From JALHSW01 sp963720675 (GTDB lineage: Bacteria; Actinomycetota; Acidimicrobiia; IMCC26256; PALSA-555): a DNA stretch of 64,000 bases. Below, piece after piece: positions 51,940 to 59,771 of the stretch (position 1 is its first letter; each line of letters starts with the position of its first letter). Both the position numbers and the translations under genes were made by a program. Under the pieces are notes generated by a model. That model saw only the letters and a program-made list of their open reading frames with translations, was not told where the DNA came from and searched no databases. The stretch lies in the NCBI GenBank assembly GCA_963720675.1, contig CAVRGH010000007.1, forward strand, positions 186,001 to 250,000. The letters run 5' to 3'.

Positions 51940-54486
51940 ATGTTGCACCTGACGATCAAGAACCTGTGGGCGCACAAGCTGCGCCTCGCACTCACCAGCG
52001 TCGCGATCATCCTGGGCGTCGGCTTCATGGCCGGCACGATGATCCTGACCGACACGATGGGACATACGTTCGACCAGGTGTTCGAGACGACGAATGCCGG
52101 AGTCGACGTCGTGGTCCAACAGCCGAGCGCCGTCGAGGCACAAGGAGTCGAGCTGCGAGACCGCGTCACGTCCGACACGCTCGAGCGGATCCGCGGCGTC
52201 GCCGGAGTCGACGTCGCTTCGGGCTTCGTGCAGGGGCTTGCGCAGCTGGTCGGCGCGGACGGCACGGTCTCGTCGTTCGATGGACTCGGCGCCACCGTAG
52301 GGGGCAACTGGATCACTGACGCGCGGTTGAACCCGTTCAGCCTCGTCGCCGGGCACGCTCCGGACGGAACTGGCCAGGCGGTCCTGGATCAGCGCACGGC
52401 GCGGGAGCAGGGATGGGTGATCGGTGACTCGTTCACCGTTCTCGCCAAGGGCGCGCCGGTAGAGCTGACCCTGGTGGGGATCGCCACCTTCGGCTCGCTC
52501 GACGGGCTTCCGGGTTCGACGTTCGTCGCCGTGCAGGACACGGTCGCGCAGCAGCTCTTCGCCGAGCCCGGCGCGTACGACGCGATCCAGGTCGCGGCGG
52601 CAGACGGCATCAGCGCACGCGCGCTCGCGCGTCGCATCGACGCGGCACTGGGCACCGGTGCGTTCGATGTGGCGACCGGCAAGGCCGACGCAGCAGGAAA
52701 GGAACGCGACTTCCGTGAGGACCTGAGCTTCTTCAACTCGTTCCTGCTGGCGTTCGCGTTCATCGCACTGTTCGTCGGCACGTTCATCATCTACAACACC
52801 TTCTCGATCCTGGTCGCGCAGCGAACCAAGGACATGGCGATGCTGCGCGCCGTCGGCGCGAGCCGCGGACAGCTGCTGCGCTCGGTGATCGTCGAGTCGG
52901 CGATCGTCGGCATCGTGGCCGGCGGGGTGGGACTCGCCTTCGGGGTCGCGATGTCGTTCGGGCTCAAGAGTCTGCTCGGCGTGGTCGGCATCGAGGTGCC
53001 GGCGGGAGACACCGTGGTGTCGACGACGACCATCGTCGCGGCGTTCCTGGTCGGCCTGGTTGTCACCGTCGTCTCGGCGGTCGGCCCGGCCATCCGGGGC
53101 AGCCGGGTGCGACCGATCGCCGCACTGCGGGATGCGGCCGTGGATCGCTCCGGTTCATCGGCGCGACGCACGGTCATCGGCTCGATCATGACCGGGCTGG
53201 GCGTGGTGGTCTTCGCGGCCGGCGTCACCGGTCACGGCGAGGGCGCGTTGCCTTTGCTGGGCATCGGCGCGCTGATCACGATCCTCGGGGTGTTCGTCCT
53301 CGGACCCGTCATCTCCCGTCCGATCATGCAGGTGCTGGGCGCTCCGATCGCTCGCACCGGCGTGGCCGGGCGCCTGGCCAAGGGCAACGCGACCAGGAAC
53401 CCCAAGCGCACGGCGGCGACCGCCTCGGCACTGATGATCGGTGTCGCGCTGGTCGGGTTCATCACGATCGTCGCGTCGTCGACGAAGGCATCGGTCGCCG
53501 CGACCGTCGACCGCTCGTTGCGGGCCGACTTCGTCGTCGACTCCGGTGCGTTCGGACAAGGGGGCTTCAACCCGGCGCTGGAGGACCAGCTGATGGCACT
53601 GGACGAGGTCGTTGCCGTGTCCGGGCTGCGCAGCACACCTGCATCCATCGGCCACGACCAGACGGCCCTGGGCGCCGTCGACACTGGCACGATCGACGCG
53701 CTGTACGACCTCAAGGTGACCCGCGGCGCCATCACTGACGTCGTGGAGGACGGAGTTGCGATCTCGACGGAGGTCGCTCGGGAACGTGGCTTGCGGCTCG
53801 GCGATCCGGTCCGCGTCACCTTGGCCACCGGGGACGTCGATCTGCGAGTCGCGGCCGTCTTCGCCGAGCCGCTCGCCGGCCAGGGCACCAGCGACTACTT
53901 GGTCGACCTGCCGACGTTCGAGCGTCACGTGACCGATCAGTTCGACCAGATCGTGTACGTGCGCACGGGCGACGGAGTCGACGCGGCGACTGCCCGGGCG
54001 TCGCTGGACCGGCTGCTCCAGGACTACCCGAACGCGGCCCTGGAAGATCAAGCGTCGTTCAAGGAGAGCATCACCAGCGAGATCGACCAGGTCATCCAGC
54101 TGGTGTACGCCCTGCTGGCGCTTGCCTTGTTGATCGCACTGATCGGGATCGCGAACACCCTTGCACTCTCGGTGCACGAGCGTCGCCGCGAGATCGGCCT
54201 GCTGCGGGCCGTGGGGATGACGCGCGGACAGGTGCGTCGGACCGTTCGGTGGGAGTCGCTGATGATCTCGGTGCTCGGTGTTGCACTGGGTTGTGCGCTG
54301 GCGATCGGCAGCGCCTGGGGGATCGTCCGGGCACTCGCCGACCAGGATGTCTCGACGTTTGCGCTGCCGACGGCGCAGCTCGTGGTCATCGCTGGGATCG
54401 CGTGCGCCGCCGGTGTCGTTGCCGCGGTGCTCCCTGCCCGCCGCGCCGCCCGGCTCGACGTCCTCCGGGCGGTCGGTGGCATCTGA
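51940..54486 (+). CDS. FtsX/MacB-type ABC exporter permease
   Basis: 848 residues. An N-terminal membrane anchor (LRLALTSVAIILGVGFMAGT) and a large extracytoplasmic MacB_PCD domain precede the first FtsX core (about 265-400: NSFLLAFAFIALFVGTFIIY, RDMAMLRAVGASRGQL-like text and three spans). Further spans and a second periplasmic domain (about 515-700) lead to a second FtsX core (IQLVYALLALALLIALIGIA, HERRREIGLLRAVGMTRGQV). The duplicated FtsX layout is typical of single-chain actinobacterial exporters, so two copies are not needed per transporter. It acts with the ATPase at 51159. A strong hairpin follows at 54502. Confidence 0.95.
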   Translation: MLHLTIKNLWAHKLRLALTSVAIILGVGFMAGTMILTDTMGHTFDQVFETTNAGVDVVVQQPSAVEAQGVELRDRVTSDTLERIRGVAGVDVASGFVQGLAQLVGADGTVSSFDGLGATVGGNWITDARLNPFSLVAGHAPDGTGQAVLDQRTAREQGWVIGDSFTVLAKGAPVELTLVGIATFGSLDGLPGSTFVAVQDTVAQQLFAEPGAYDAIQVAAADGISARALARRIDAALGTGAFDVATGKADAAGKERDFREDLSFFNSFLLAFAFIALFVGTFIIYNTFSILVAQRTKDMAMLRAVGASRGQLLRSVIVESAIVGIVAGGVGLAFGVAMSFGLKSLLGVVGIEVPAGDTVVSTTTIVAAFLVGLVVTVVSAVGPAIRGSRVRPIAALRDAAVDRSGSSARRTVIGSIMTGLGVVVFAAGVTGHGEGALPLLGIGALITILGVFVLGPVISRPIMQVLGAPIARTGVAGRLAKGNATRNPKRTAATASALMIGVALVGFITIVASSTKASVAATVDRSLRADFVVDSGAFGQGGFNPALEDQLMALDEVVAVSGLRSTPASIGHDQTALGAVDTGTIDALYDLKVTRGAITDVVEDGVAISTEVARERGLRLGDPVRVTLATGDVDLRVAAVFAEPLAGQGTSDYLVDLPTFERHVTDQFDQIVYVRTGDGVDAATARASLDRLLQDYPNAALEDQASFKESITSEIDQVIQLVYALLALALLIALIGIANTLALSVHERRREIGLLRAVGMTRGQVRRTVRWESLMISVLGVALGCALAIGSAWGIVRALADQDVSTFALPTAQLVVIAGIACAAGVVAAVLPARRAARLDVLRAVGGI

Positions 54487-54501
54487 GAGCACGCGCCGGT
54501 A

Positions 54502-54540
54502 CGGGCGTCGGTCGCGGGGTTCGCCTGCGACCGACGCCCG
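54502..54540. terminator. Hairpin terminator after the FtsX gene
   Basis: A perfect 14-bp stem, CGGGCGTCGGTCGC with its exact complement, around an 11-base loop. It lies between the FtsX stop (54486, plus) and the end of the convergent gene at 54580 (minus), so it can serve both. Confidence 0.75.
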
Positions 54541-54579
54541 CCGTCGCGCTCGGGCGTCCAGGGCGCCTCGAGTCGCGTC

Positions 54580-55002
54580 CTACCGTGATTCTGGTGCTGG
54601 TCCCTGGGTCTGGGCATCGGTCGTGCCACCGTCGATCGCAGCCACGAGGCGTTCGCAGTCGGCGACCGTGACGGTGAGCGCCGAGTGAGCTTTGCGGCCG
54701 AGTACTGGCGGGACCGGCTCGTTGAAGTGGACGCAGACACCGCGCTCACTGTTCGTACCGAAGGTCAGCCCGTCATCCACGAACGAGAGCCGCGCGCCGA
54801 CCGCGGTGTACCAGCGATAGTTCTCCGTGACGTGCCCCGTCGCGACATTGGCGCGGGGAGTCTCGAGCACGAGCCGCCCGAACGTCGCGCGAAACATCGA
54901 GTCCGAGAGCGTGACGCCGTCCCGATCGGGCCGGGGCCCGAACGGAAGGTGCTGCAGCAGGAACCGCCGGTCGAAGCGATACGGGAAGAAGAGGTCAGGC
55001 AT
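54580..55002 (-). CDS. Conserved hypothetical protein
   Basis: 140 residues, not recognised. It opens PDLFFPYRFDRRFLLQHLPF, with a run of aromatic and basic residues, then VTENYRWYTAVGARLSFVDD and a Cys/His segment RGVCVHFNEPVPPVLGRKAH. A C-terminal strand-helix ALTVTVADCERLVAAIDG is followed by a polar tail. There is no signal peptide or membrane span. ATG at 55002 is chosen; a GTG two codons upstream is possible. It diverges from the ars operon across 121 bases holding the ars operators, so the operators may also affect it. Confidence 0.55.
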   Translation of the reverse strand: MPDLFFPYRFDRRFLLQHLPFGPRPDRDGVTLSDSMFRATFGRLVLETPRANVATGHVTENYRWYTAVGARLSFVDDGLTFGTNSERGVCVHFNEPVPPVLGRKAHSALTVTVADCERLVAAIDGGTTDAQTQGPAPESR

Positions 55003-55045
55003 CGGCACAGCAAAGCACGCACAGCGACCCCGCCAACCTTAAGTA

Positions 55046-55098
55046 TTGACAACTGTCGATTGGTTCCGTACGTTGGTCGGGTATCGACCGTTGTCGAT
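55046..55098 (+). promoter_or_regulatory. ars promoter with two ArsR-type operators
   Basis: TTGACA-AC-TGTCGA (55046-55059) has the same half-sites as the element ahead of arsR/arsC at 57010-57023. TTGACA also serves as a -35 box with TACGTT 17 bases later. ATCGAC-CGTT-GTCGAT (55083-55098) is a second, perfect inverted repeat. Both lie just upstream of arsI. Confidence 0.65.
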
Positions 55099-55123
55099 TC
55101 GACAGCCCCTCTGGAGGTACCCC

Positions 55124-55567
55124 GTGTCCCGCGTGCAGCTCGCCCTCAACGTCAGCGACCTCGACCAGGCGGTCGAGTTCTACTCACGACTCTTCTCCAC
55201 GGAGCCGGCGAAACGCCGTCCCGGCTACGCGAACTTCGCGATCGCGGATCCGCCGCTCAAGCTCGTCCTCTTCGAAGGCCCTGAAGGCGGCACCCTCAAC
55301 CACCTCGGCGTCGAGACCGAGCGGTCCGAGGACGTCGTGGCCGCCGAGGCTCGCCTCAGCGACACCGGACTCGACACGACCGGCGTCGACGACACGGTCT
55401 GTTGCTACGCCGCCAAGACCGAGACGTGGGTCTCGGACCCTGACGGTGCCCGCTGGGAGTGGTACGTCAAGACCGGCGACACCGAACAGATGACCAACCA
55501 GGTGCTCAGCGACGACGGCACCGCGGTGTGCTGCGCGGCCGAGCCTGCGGGTACCGCCGCTCAGTGA
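55124..55567 (+). CDS. arsI: ArsI/CadI-family vicinal-oxygen-chelate enzyme (C-As lyase-like)
   Basis: 147 residues, a single VOC-fold metalloenzyme. It starts RVQLALNVSDLDQAVEFYSR, with metal ligand His60 in LNHLGVE and the vicinal cysteine pair Cys93-Cys94 in DDTVCCYAAKTETWV, followed by DPDGARWEWYV with the last ligand Glu. The cysteine pair at this spot is the mark of ArsI, which cleaves the carbon-arsenic bond of trivalent organoarsenicals; CadI relatives look similar, so activity is not certain. A second Cys pair (136-137) sits in the tail. GTG at 55124 has GGAGG upstream. It overlaps the ACR3 gene (gTGA) and is the first gene of the ars operon. Confidence 0.85.
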   Translation: MSRVQLALNVSDLDQAVEFYSRLFSTEPAKRRPGYANFAIADPPLKLVLFEGPEGGTLNHLGVETERSEDVVAAEARLSDTGLDTTGVDDTVCCYAAKTETWVSDPDGARWEWYVKTGDTEQMTNQVLSDDGTAVCCAAEPAGTAAQ

Positions 55568-56645
55568 CCGAGCCGCACAGCAGGACCGCCACGGAATCGG
55601 CGCCGGTCGGATCGCGACTCTCGACGCTCGACCGCTTCCTTCCCTTGTGGATCGGTGCGGCCATGGCCGGGGGCCTGCTCCTCGGGCGGGCGATCCCTGA
55701 TCTCAACAGCTCGCTCGAGAGCATCAAGATCGACACTGTGTCGCTCCCGATCGCGATCGGGTTGCTGGCGATGATGTACCCGGTGCTCGCCAAGGTGCGG
55801 TACCGGCACATCGGAGACGAGCTGACCGACCGTCGCGCGCTGGTGATGTCGCTGTTGCTGAACTGGGTGATCGGACCCGCGCTCGATGTTCACCCTGGCG
55901 TGGGTGTTCCTCGCCGATCTTCCCGAGCTGCGAACCGGGCTCATCATCGTCGGGCTCGCGCGCTGCATCGCCATGGTCCTCATCTGGAACGACCTCGCCA
56001 ACGGGAGCCGCGAGCTCGCCGCGGTCCTCGTGGCGATCAACTCGCTCTTCCAGATCGTCATGTACTCGGTGCTGGGCTGGTTCTACCTGACCGTGCTCCC
56101 GGGGTGGCTCGGGCTCGACACCCAGAGTCTCGACGTGTCCGTGTGGGACATCGCGAAGTCGGTGCTGATCTTCCTTGGCATCCCCCTCCTTGCGGGATTC
56201 CTCACCCGCACGATCGGCGAGCGACGCAAGGGCACCGAGTGGTACGAGCAGACGTTCCTCCCCCGCATCGGCCCGATCGCGTTGTGGGGGCTCCTGTTCA
56301 CGATCGTCGTGCTGTTCGCGCTCCAGGGCGAGCAGATCACCTCGAACCCGTTGGACGTCGCGCGCGTTGCGATCCCGCTCCTCGTCTACTTCGCGCTCGA
56401 TGTGGGGCGGAGCGTTCGCCGCCGGGGTGCGCATGTCCTTCCCCTACGAACGGAACGCAGCGATCGCGTTCACCGCGGCGGGCAACAACTTCGAGCTCGC
56501 CATCGCGGTCTCGATCGCGGTGTTCGGCATCACGTCTGGACAAGCGCTCGCCGGCACCATCGGACCACTCATCGAGGTCCCCGCGCTCATCGGGCTCGTC
56601 TACGTCTCGCTGTGGGCCCGACGACGGTGGTACCCGAAAGCCTGA
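55564..56645 (+). pseudogene. arsB/acr3: ACR3-family arsenite efflux permease, two frameshifts
   Basis: About 359 residues with ten membrane spans, exporting arsenite. In sequence: PLWIGAAMAGGLLLGRAIPD, LLAMMYPVLAKVRY, then GLARCIAMVLIWNDLANG containing the conserved cysteine of ACR3 transporters, NSLFQIVMYSVLGWFYL, and near the end AFTAAGNNFELAIAVSIAVFG and GPLIEVPALIGLV. Two extra G bases, at 55885 and 56399, break the frame; both sit in GCGCTC-G-ATG, where conserved proteins read Leu-Met. Removing them gives exactly 360 codons. Since the rest of the operon is intact, these are more likely sequence errors than decay. The start overlaps ArsI; the end converges with arsR. Confidence 0.9.
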
Positions 56646-56655
56646 CGCGCGCCCG

Positions 56656-56991
56656 TCAGCGCTTGAATGCTTGTCGGACCGCGTCGAGGCGCTCCGGCAC
56701 GATCGACCAGTGGACCCACCGGCCGCGCTTCTCTCCGGTGATCAAGCCGACGTCCGCCAAGACCTTGGTGTGGTGGCTGATCGTTGGCTGGCTGCGGTCG
56801 AGTGGGGCAAGGAGGTCGCATGCGCAGATTTCGCCGGCGTCCGCGATCAGGCTGAGACAGCGCAAGCGCACCGGATCGGCCATGGCCGCGAAGACTCGCG
56901 CCAGATCCTCGGCGTCCTGCTCTTCGAGGGGCGCGGCGAGCACGGAGGGGCAGCACACCTCCGACTCGGTCGGCGCAAGCCTTGCAGCCAT
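56656..56991 (-). CDS. arsR: ArsR arsenite-responsive repressor
   Basis: 111 residues. Winged-helix fold: LARVFAAMADPVRLRCLSLI, recognition helix region QPTISHHTKVLADVGLITGE, wing KRGRWVHWSI. Metal-sensing cysteines are Cys13-Cys14 (EVCCPS) and Cys56/Cys58 (ICACDL), like the CgArsR1-type site of Corynebacterium. ATG at 56991 follows GGGAGG; a start further upstream in the ORF is less likely. It is convergent with ACR3 and divergent from arsC, with an operator between. It would repress both promoters in the absence of arsenite. Confidence 0.9.
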   Translation of the reverse strand: MAARLAPTESEVCCPSVLAAPLEEQDAEDLARVFAAMADPVRLRCLSLIADAGEICACDLLAPLDRSQPTISHHTKVLADVGLITGEKRGRWVHWSIVPERLDAVRQAFKR

Positions 56992-57009
56992 CAGAGCCTC
57001 CCTCCGAGA

Positions 57010-57023
57010 TTGACATATGTCGA
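57010..57023. promoter_or_regulatory. ArsR operator between arsR and arsC
   Basis: TTGACA-TA-TGTCGA, nearly palindromic, with the same two half-sites and 2-base spacer as at 55046-55059. It lies 18 bases upstream of arsR and about 90 bases upstream of arsC. Confidence 0.7.
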
Positions 57024-57112
57024 TGTATCTGAGACCATCGATCAATCGACGAACGCCAATCTACCAGTGGGACCCGCGGACCGATACCGTCGTCGTCGGC
57101 CAAGGAGCAACC

Positions 57113-57754
57113 GTGACCGAGTCGACCCTCACCATCGACCAACAGCTCTCGCTCCGCTCCGCGGCCCGGCGGCTCGCGACCCAGTTCGACGGCACCTTCA
57201 ACACCGAGACGATCGAACGCTTCCTCCACTCGAGCTACGAGCAGTTCGCGACCAACGCGACCGCCACCAACTTCCTCCCTGTCCTCGCCGAGAAGTTCGC
57301 CCGTCAACGCCTCCGCGCCCTCGCGCGCGTCGAAGGCTTGGCGACCGACGGACTTCCCACCGTGCTGTTCCTCTGCGTCCACAACGCGGGACGAAGCCAG
57401 ATGGCACTGGGCTGGTTCAACCAGCTCGCGGGCGACCACGCCGTCGCCTGGTCGGGCGGTTCCGAGCCCGGCAACGAAGTCAACCCCGCCGCGATCGCCG
57501 CGATGGCCGAGATCGGCATCGACATCACCGGCGAGTACCCCAAGCCCTGGACCGAGGAGATCGTGAAGGCCGCCGATGTCGTCATCACCATGGGCTGCGG
57601 CGACGCGTGCCCCCTCTATCCCGGCAAGCGCTATGAGGACTGGGAGCTCGAGGACCCCGCCGGCCAGGACGTCGCAGCCGTCCGCCCGATCCGGGACGAG
57701 ATCGGGGCGCGGGTTCGCGCCCTCCTGGACAGCCTCGGCGTCGCGACCACATGA
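57113..57754 (+). CDS. arsC: Arsenate reductase, LMW-phosphatase type (probably mycothiol-linked)
   Basis: 213 residues. A helical N-terminal domain (about 1-75: QQLSLRSAARRLATQFDGTF, ERFLHSSYEQFATNA) precedes a low-molecular-weight phosphatase/ArsC domain. The catalytic loop is VLFLCVHNAGRSQMA with Cys88, the Asp-bearing loop is ELEDPAGQD and GCGDACPLYPGKRYEDW is typical of ArsC. The two-domain form with a three-helix N-terminus occurs in actinobacterial ArsC1/ArsC2-like enzymes that use mycothiol and mycoredoxin. GTG at 57113 has AAGGAG at ideal spacing. It reduces arsenate to arsenite for ACR3 export. Confidence 0.9.
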   Translation: MTESTLTIDQQLSLRSAARRLATQFDGTFNTETIERFLHSSYEQFATNATATNFLPVLAEKFARQRLRALARVEGLATDGLPTVLFLCVHNAGRSQMALGWFNQLAGDHAVAWSGGSEPGNEVNPAAIAAMAEIGIDITGEYPKPWTEEIVKAADVVITMGCGDACPLYPGKRYEDWELEDPAGQDVAAVRPIRDEIGARVRALLDSLGVATT

Positions 57755-57848
57755 CCGTCGCGCTCCGGCGAGCACACGGAGAACACGATGCTCGCCGAAG
57801 TGGACACCAACCGGGTCAGATTCTCGAGTCGGGCAGTACGCTCGTCGG

Positions 57849-58574
57849 GTGCCGACCTTCGTACTCGTGCATGGAGCAATGCACGGCGGCTGGTGTTGGC
57901 GCGGTGTTGCAGGAGAGTTGCGGCGAGACGGGCACGATGTGTTCACGCCGACACTCACGGGACAGGGTGAACGGGCTCATCTCCGCACGCCATCAACCTC
58001 GACGACCACGCATGTCGAGGACCTCGTGGCCATGTTCGAGTTCGAAGACCTTTCGGATGTGGTCGTCGTGTTCCACAGCTATTCGGGTGTGCTCGCCGGC
58101 CCTGTCGCGCAACGCTGCAGCGCCCGAATACGTTGCATCGTCTATCTGGGCGCGTTCCTCGCACAGCCCGGCGAGTCCCTCCTCGATGTCGAACCGGCCG
58201 AGGTCGGTGACCACTACCGCTCGCTCGCAGCCGAGTCGGCGACGGGTGACGTGATCCCCGCTTCCACTGCGTTCCTCGACCAGTGGGGCGTGCGCGACCC
58301 TGCGCAGCGCGACTGGGTGGCGCCGCGGCTCACGTCGTTCCCGTTTCGCTGCGTCACAGACCGCGTCGAGTTCGACGCGGCGGCACTCGACCTGCTGCGC
58401 CAGGTGTACGTCCGCCACACGAACCCACCCTTGGCGAGTCTGGACCTCTCCTTCGGACGTGCCCGTGACCGCGGATGGGAGACCCATGACCTGGACACCG
58501 GTCACGACTGCATGATCGAGGCGCCGACCATCACCGCGGCGTTGCTCGGCCGCATCAGCGCCGGCGACGCCTAG
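57849..58574 (+). CDS. Alpha/beta hydrolase (hydroxynitrile-lyase/esterase-like)
   Basis: 241 residues. It begins TFVLVHGAMHGGWCWRGVAG, with the oxyanion HG motif, followed by GHDVFTPTLTGQGERAHL. The nucleophile elbow is VVFHSYSGVLAG (Ser in HSYSG instead of GxSxG). The C-terminal His lies in LDTGHDCMIEAP. The pattern LTGQGERAHL is that of the EstC/salicylate-esterase/HNL-like subgroup, often acting on small esters. GTG at 57849 is the start because homology begins there; the longer frame upstream overlaps arsC. A stand-alone gene, 94 bases after arsC. Confidence 0.85.
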   Translation: MPTFVLVHGAMHGGWCWRGVAGELRRDGHDVFTPTLTGQGERAHLRTPSTSTTTHVEDLVAMFEFEDLSDVVVVFHSYSGVLAGPVAQRCSARIRCIVYLGAFLAQPGESLLDVEPAEVGDHYRSLAAESATGDVIPASTAFLDQWGVRDPAQRDWVAPRLTSFPFRCVTDRVEFDAAALDLLRQVYVRHTNPPLASLDLSFGRARDRGWETHDLDTGHDCMIEAPTITAALLGRISAGDA

Positions 58575-58598
58575 CAACGGAGCCTCGATCGGTCGCGC

Positions 58599-59555
58599 TC
58601 AGCGTCCGGTGGTGGGCACCGTCGACGAGGTGGTCGTGGACGCCGGGGTCGCGACGACCTTCAGGCTCGGGGCGATGCGCTTCGCGTCGGCCAGGGTGAA
58701 CACATCCTGGGGATCCACCGTCGTGAAGTCGATCCCGTCGAGCGTGGTCCGCTGGAAGACGAGCCGTACGACCCGTCGTGGCGCGTCGGAGTCCGTCCCC
58801 GGCAGGGTGGCCCGCAGGACGACATCACCCGCTCCAGGGAGGTCGGCGCTCTGGATCCCGGTCAGGAGGTCGTAGGCCTCCTGACGCGCGGCGGACTTCT
58901 GCTCGGGCGGCTCGAGCGTCGGGTCCAGCGACCAGGTGATGCTGACCCGGCCGTCGGACGACCTCGCGACGGCGACGCGAGCTGGTGTCGTCGGGTCCGG
59001 CACGATCCCTCCGTTGAGCACCGCCTCGAGGGCATCCTCGAGCGCGACGAACGCGGGTGGTCGCGTCGTGGTCGTCGTCGTGGGTGGCTGCGTCGCCGGT
59101 GGCTGCGTCGCCGGTGGTTGCGTCGCCGGCGGCTGGGTGGTCGGCGTCGGTGGCTGCGTGGCCGGCGGCTGCGTGATCGGCGGCGATGGCTGCGCCGCGG
59201 GCGCCTGCTGCTTCGGCGGCTTCTTCGGCTGCTTCGCGGCCTTCTTCGGCGGCTGCGTCGTCGGCGGCTCAGTGGGCGGGATGATGATCACCGTCGGCGG
59301 CGGCCGCGTCGCGGGAGGTGCCGTCGGCACCGAGACCGGCGGGAACGTGGCCGGCGGCGACGACGTGGGGACCGGGATCCGGCGCGAGGTTGTGGTGGTG
59401 GTGCGGTCCGGCGCGGTGTCGACGGCCGCGGTGTTCGGGCCCTCGTCCGTGTTCAGGAACAACAAGACGAGGATGAGCGTGATGCCACCGGCGAACATCG
59501 CCACCACCGCGAGCATCGCTCGCCGCTGGCGGGACTCCGCGGGAGTCGGGGGCAT
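58599..59555 (-). CDS. Membrane-anchored Pro/Thr-rich protein with a GerMN-like C-terminal domain
   Basis: 318 residues. One membrane span near the N-terminus (AVVAMFAGGITLILVLLFL) is followed by a low-complexity region (about 40-165) rich in Pro and Thr with repeats of TQPPA, and a Lys-rich patch KKAAKQPKKPPKQQ. The folded C-terminal part (about 170-318) reads LEDALEAVLNGGIVPDPTTP, ARVAVARSSDGRVSITWSLD, a pattern similar to GerMN-type domains, but this is tentative. It should face the outside of the cell with the Pro-rich part spanning the wall. The GTCGCCGGTGG-type DNA repeats at 59085-59165 encode the TQPPA repeats. ATG at 59555. Confidence 0.6.
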   Translation of the reverse strand: MPPTPAESRQRRAMLAVVAMFAGGITLILVLLFLNTDEGPNTAAVDTAPDRTTTTTSRRIPVPTSSPPATFPPVSVPTAPPATRPPPTVIIIPPTEPPTTQPPKKAAKQPKKPPKQQAPAAQPSPPITQPPATQPPTPTTQPPATQPPATQPPATQPPTTTTTTRPPAFVALEDALEAVLNGGIVPDPTTPARVAVARSSDGRVSITWSLDPTLEPPEQKSAARQEAYDLLTGIQSADLPGAGDVVLRATLPGTDSDAPRRVVRLVFQRTTLDGIDFTTVDPQDVFTLADAKRIAPSLKVVATPASTTTSSTVPTTGR

Positions 59556-59771
59556 GGCGAACCATCTCCAGTTCCGTCGTCGGCGACCTCTTTCGGCGGT
59601 CCTGGAATCAATACCCCGGTGACGCCCTCGCTACACGTACACAGTCATGAAGCGCTTGGTCGTGAGCTCACAACGTGCTTTGCCGCCGAGCGCATCGGGC
59701 GCGGCAAACCGCTGCCGTTCGGTTCATTCGGCCGGGCTATCGCCGCGCGCTCGTCGGCGTGCCCGGATCAA

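Noticed and set aside
55564..56645. Programmed frameshifting in ACR3 at two identical GCGCTCGATG sites
   Set aside because: No slippery heptamer or downstream pseudoknot is apparent, and the same extra G occurs in unrelated broken genes, so artefact is more likely.
55459..57636. A 725-residue ORF spanning ACR3 and arsR
   Set aside because: After the first ACR3 segment it is low-complexity Arg/Pro-rich text typical of out-of-frame high-GC DNA, opposite or across real genes.
59080..59175. CRISPR-like tandem repeat
   Set aside because: The short repeated units encode the TQPPA repeats of the Pro-rich protein, lie in frame and have no spacers.
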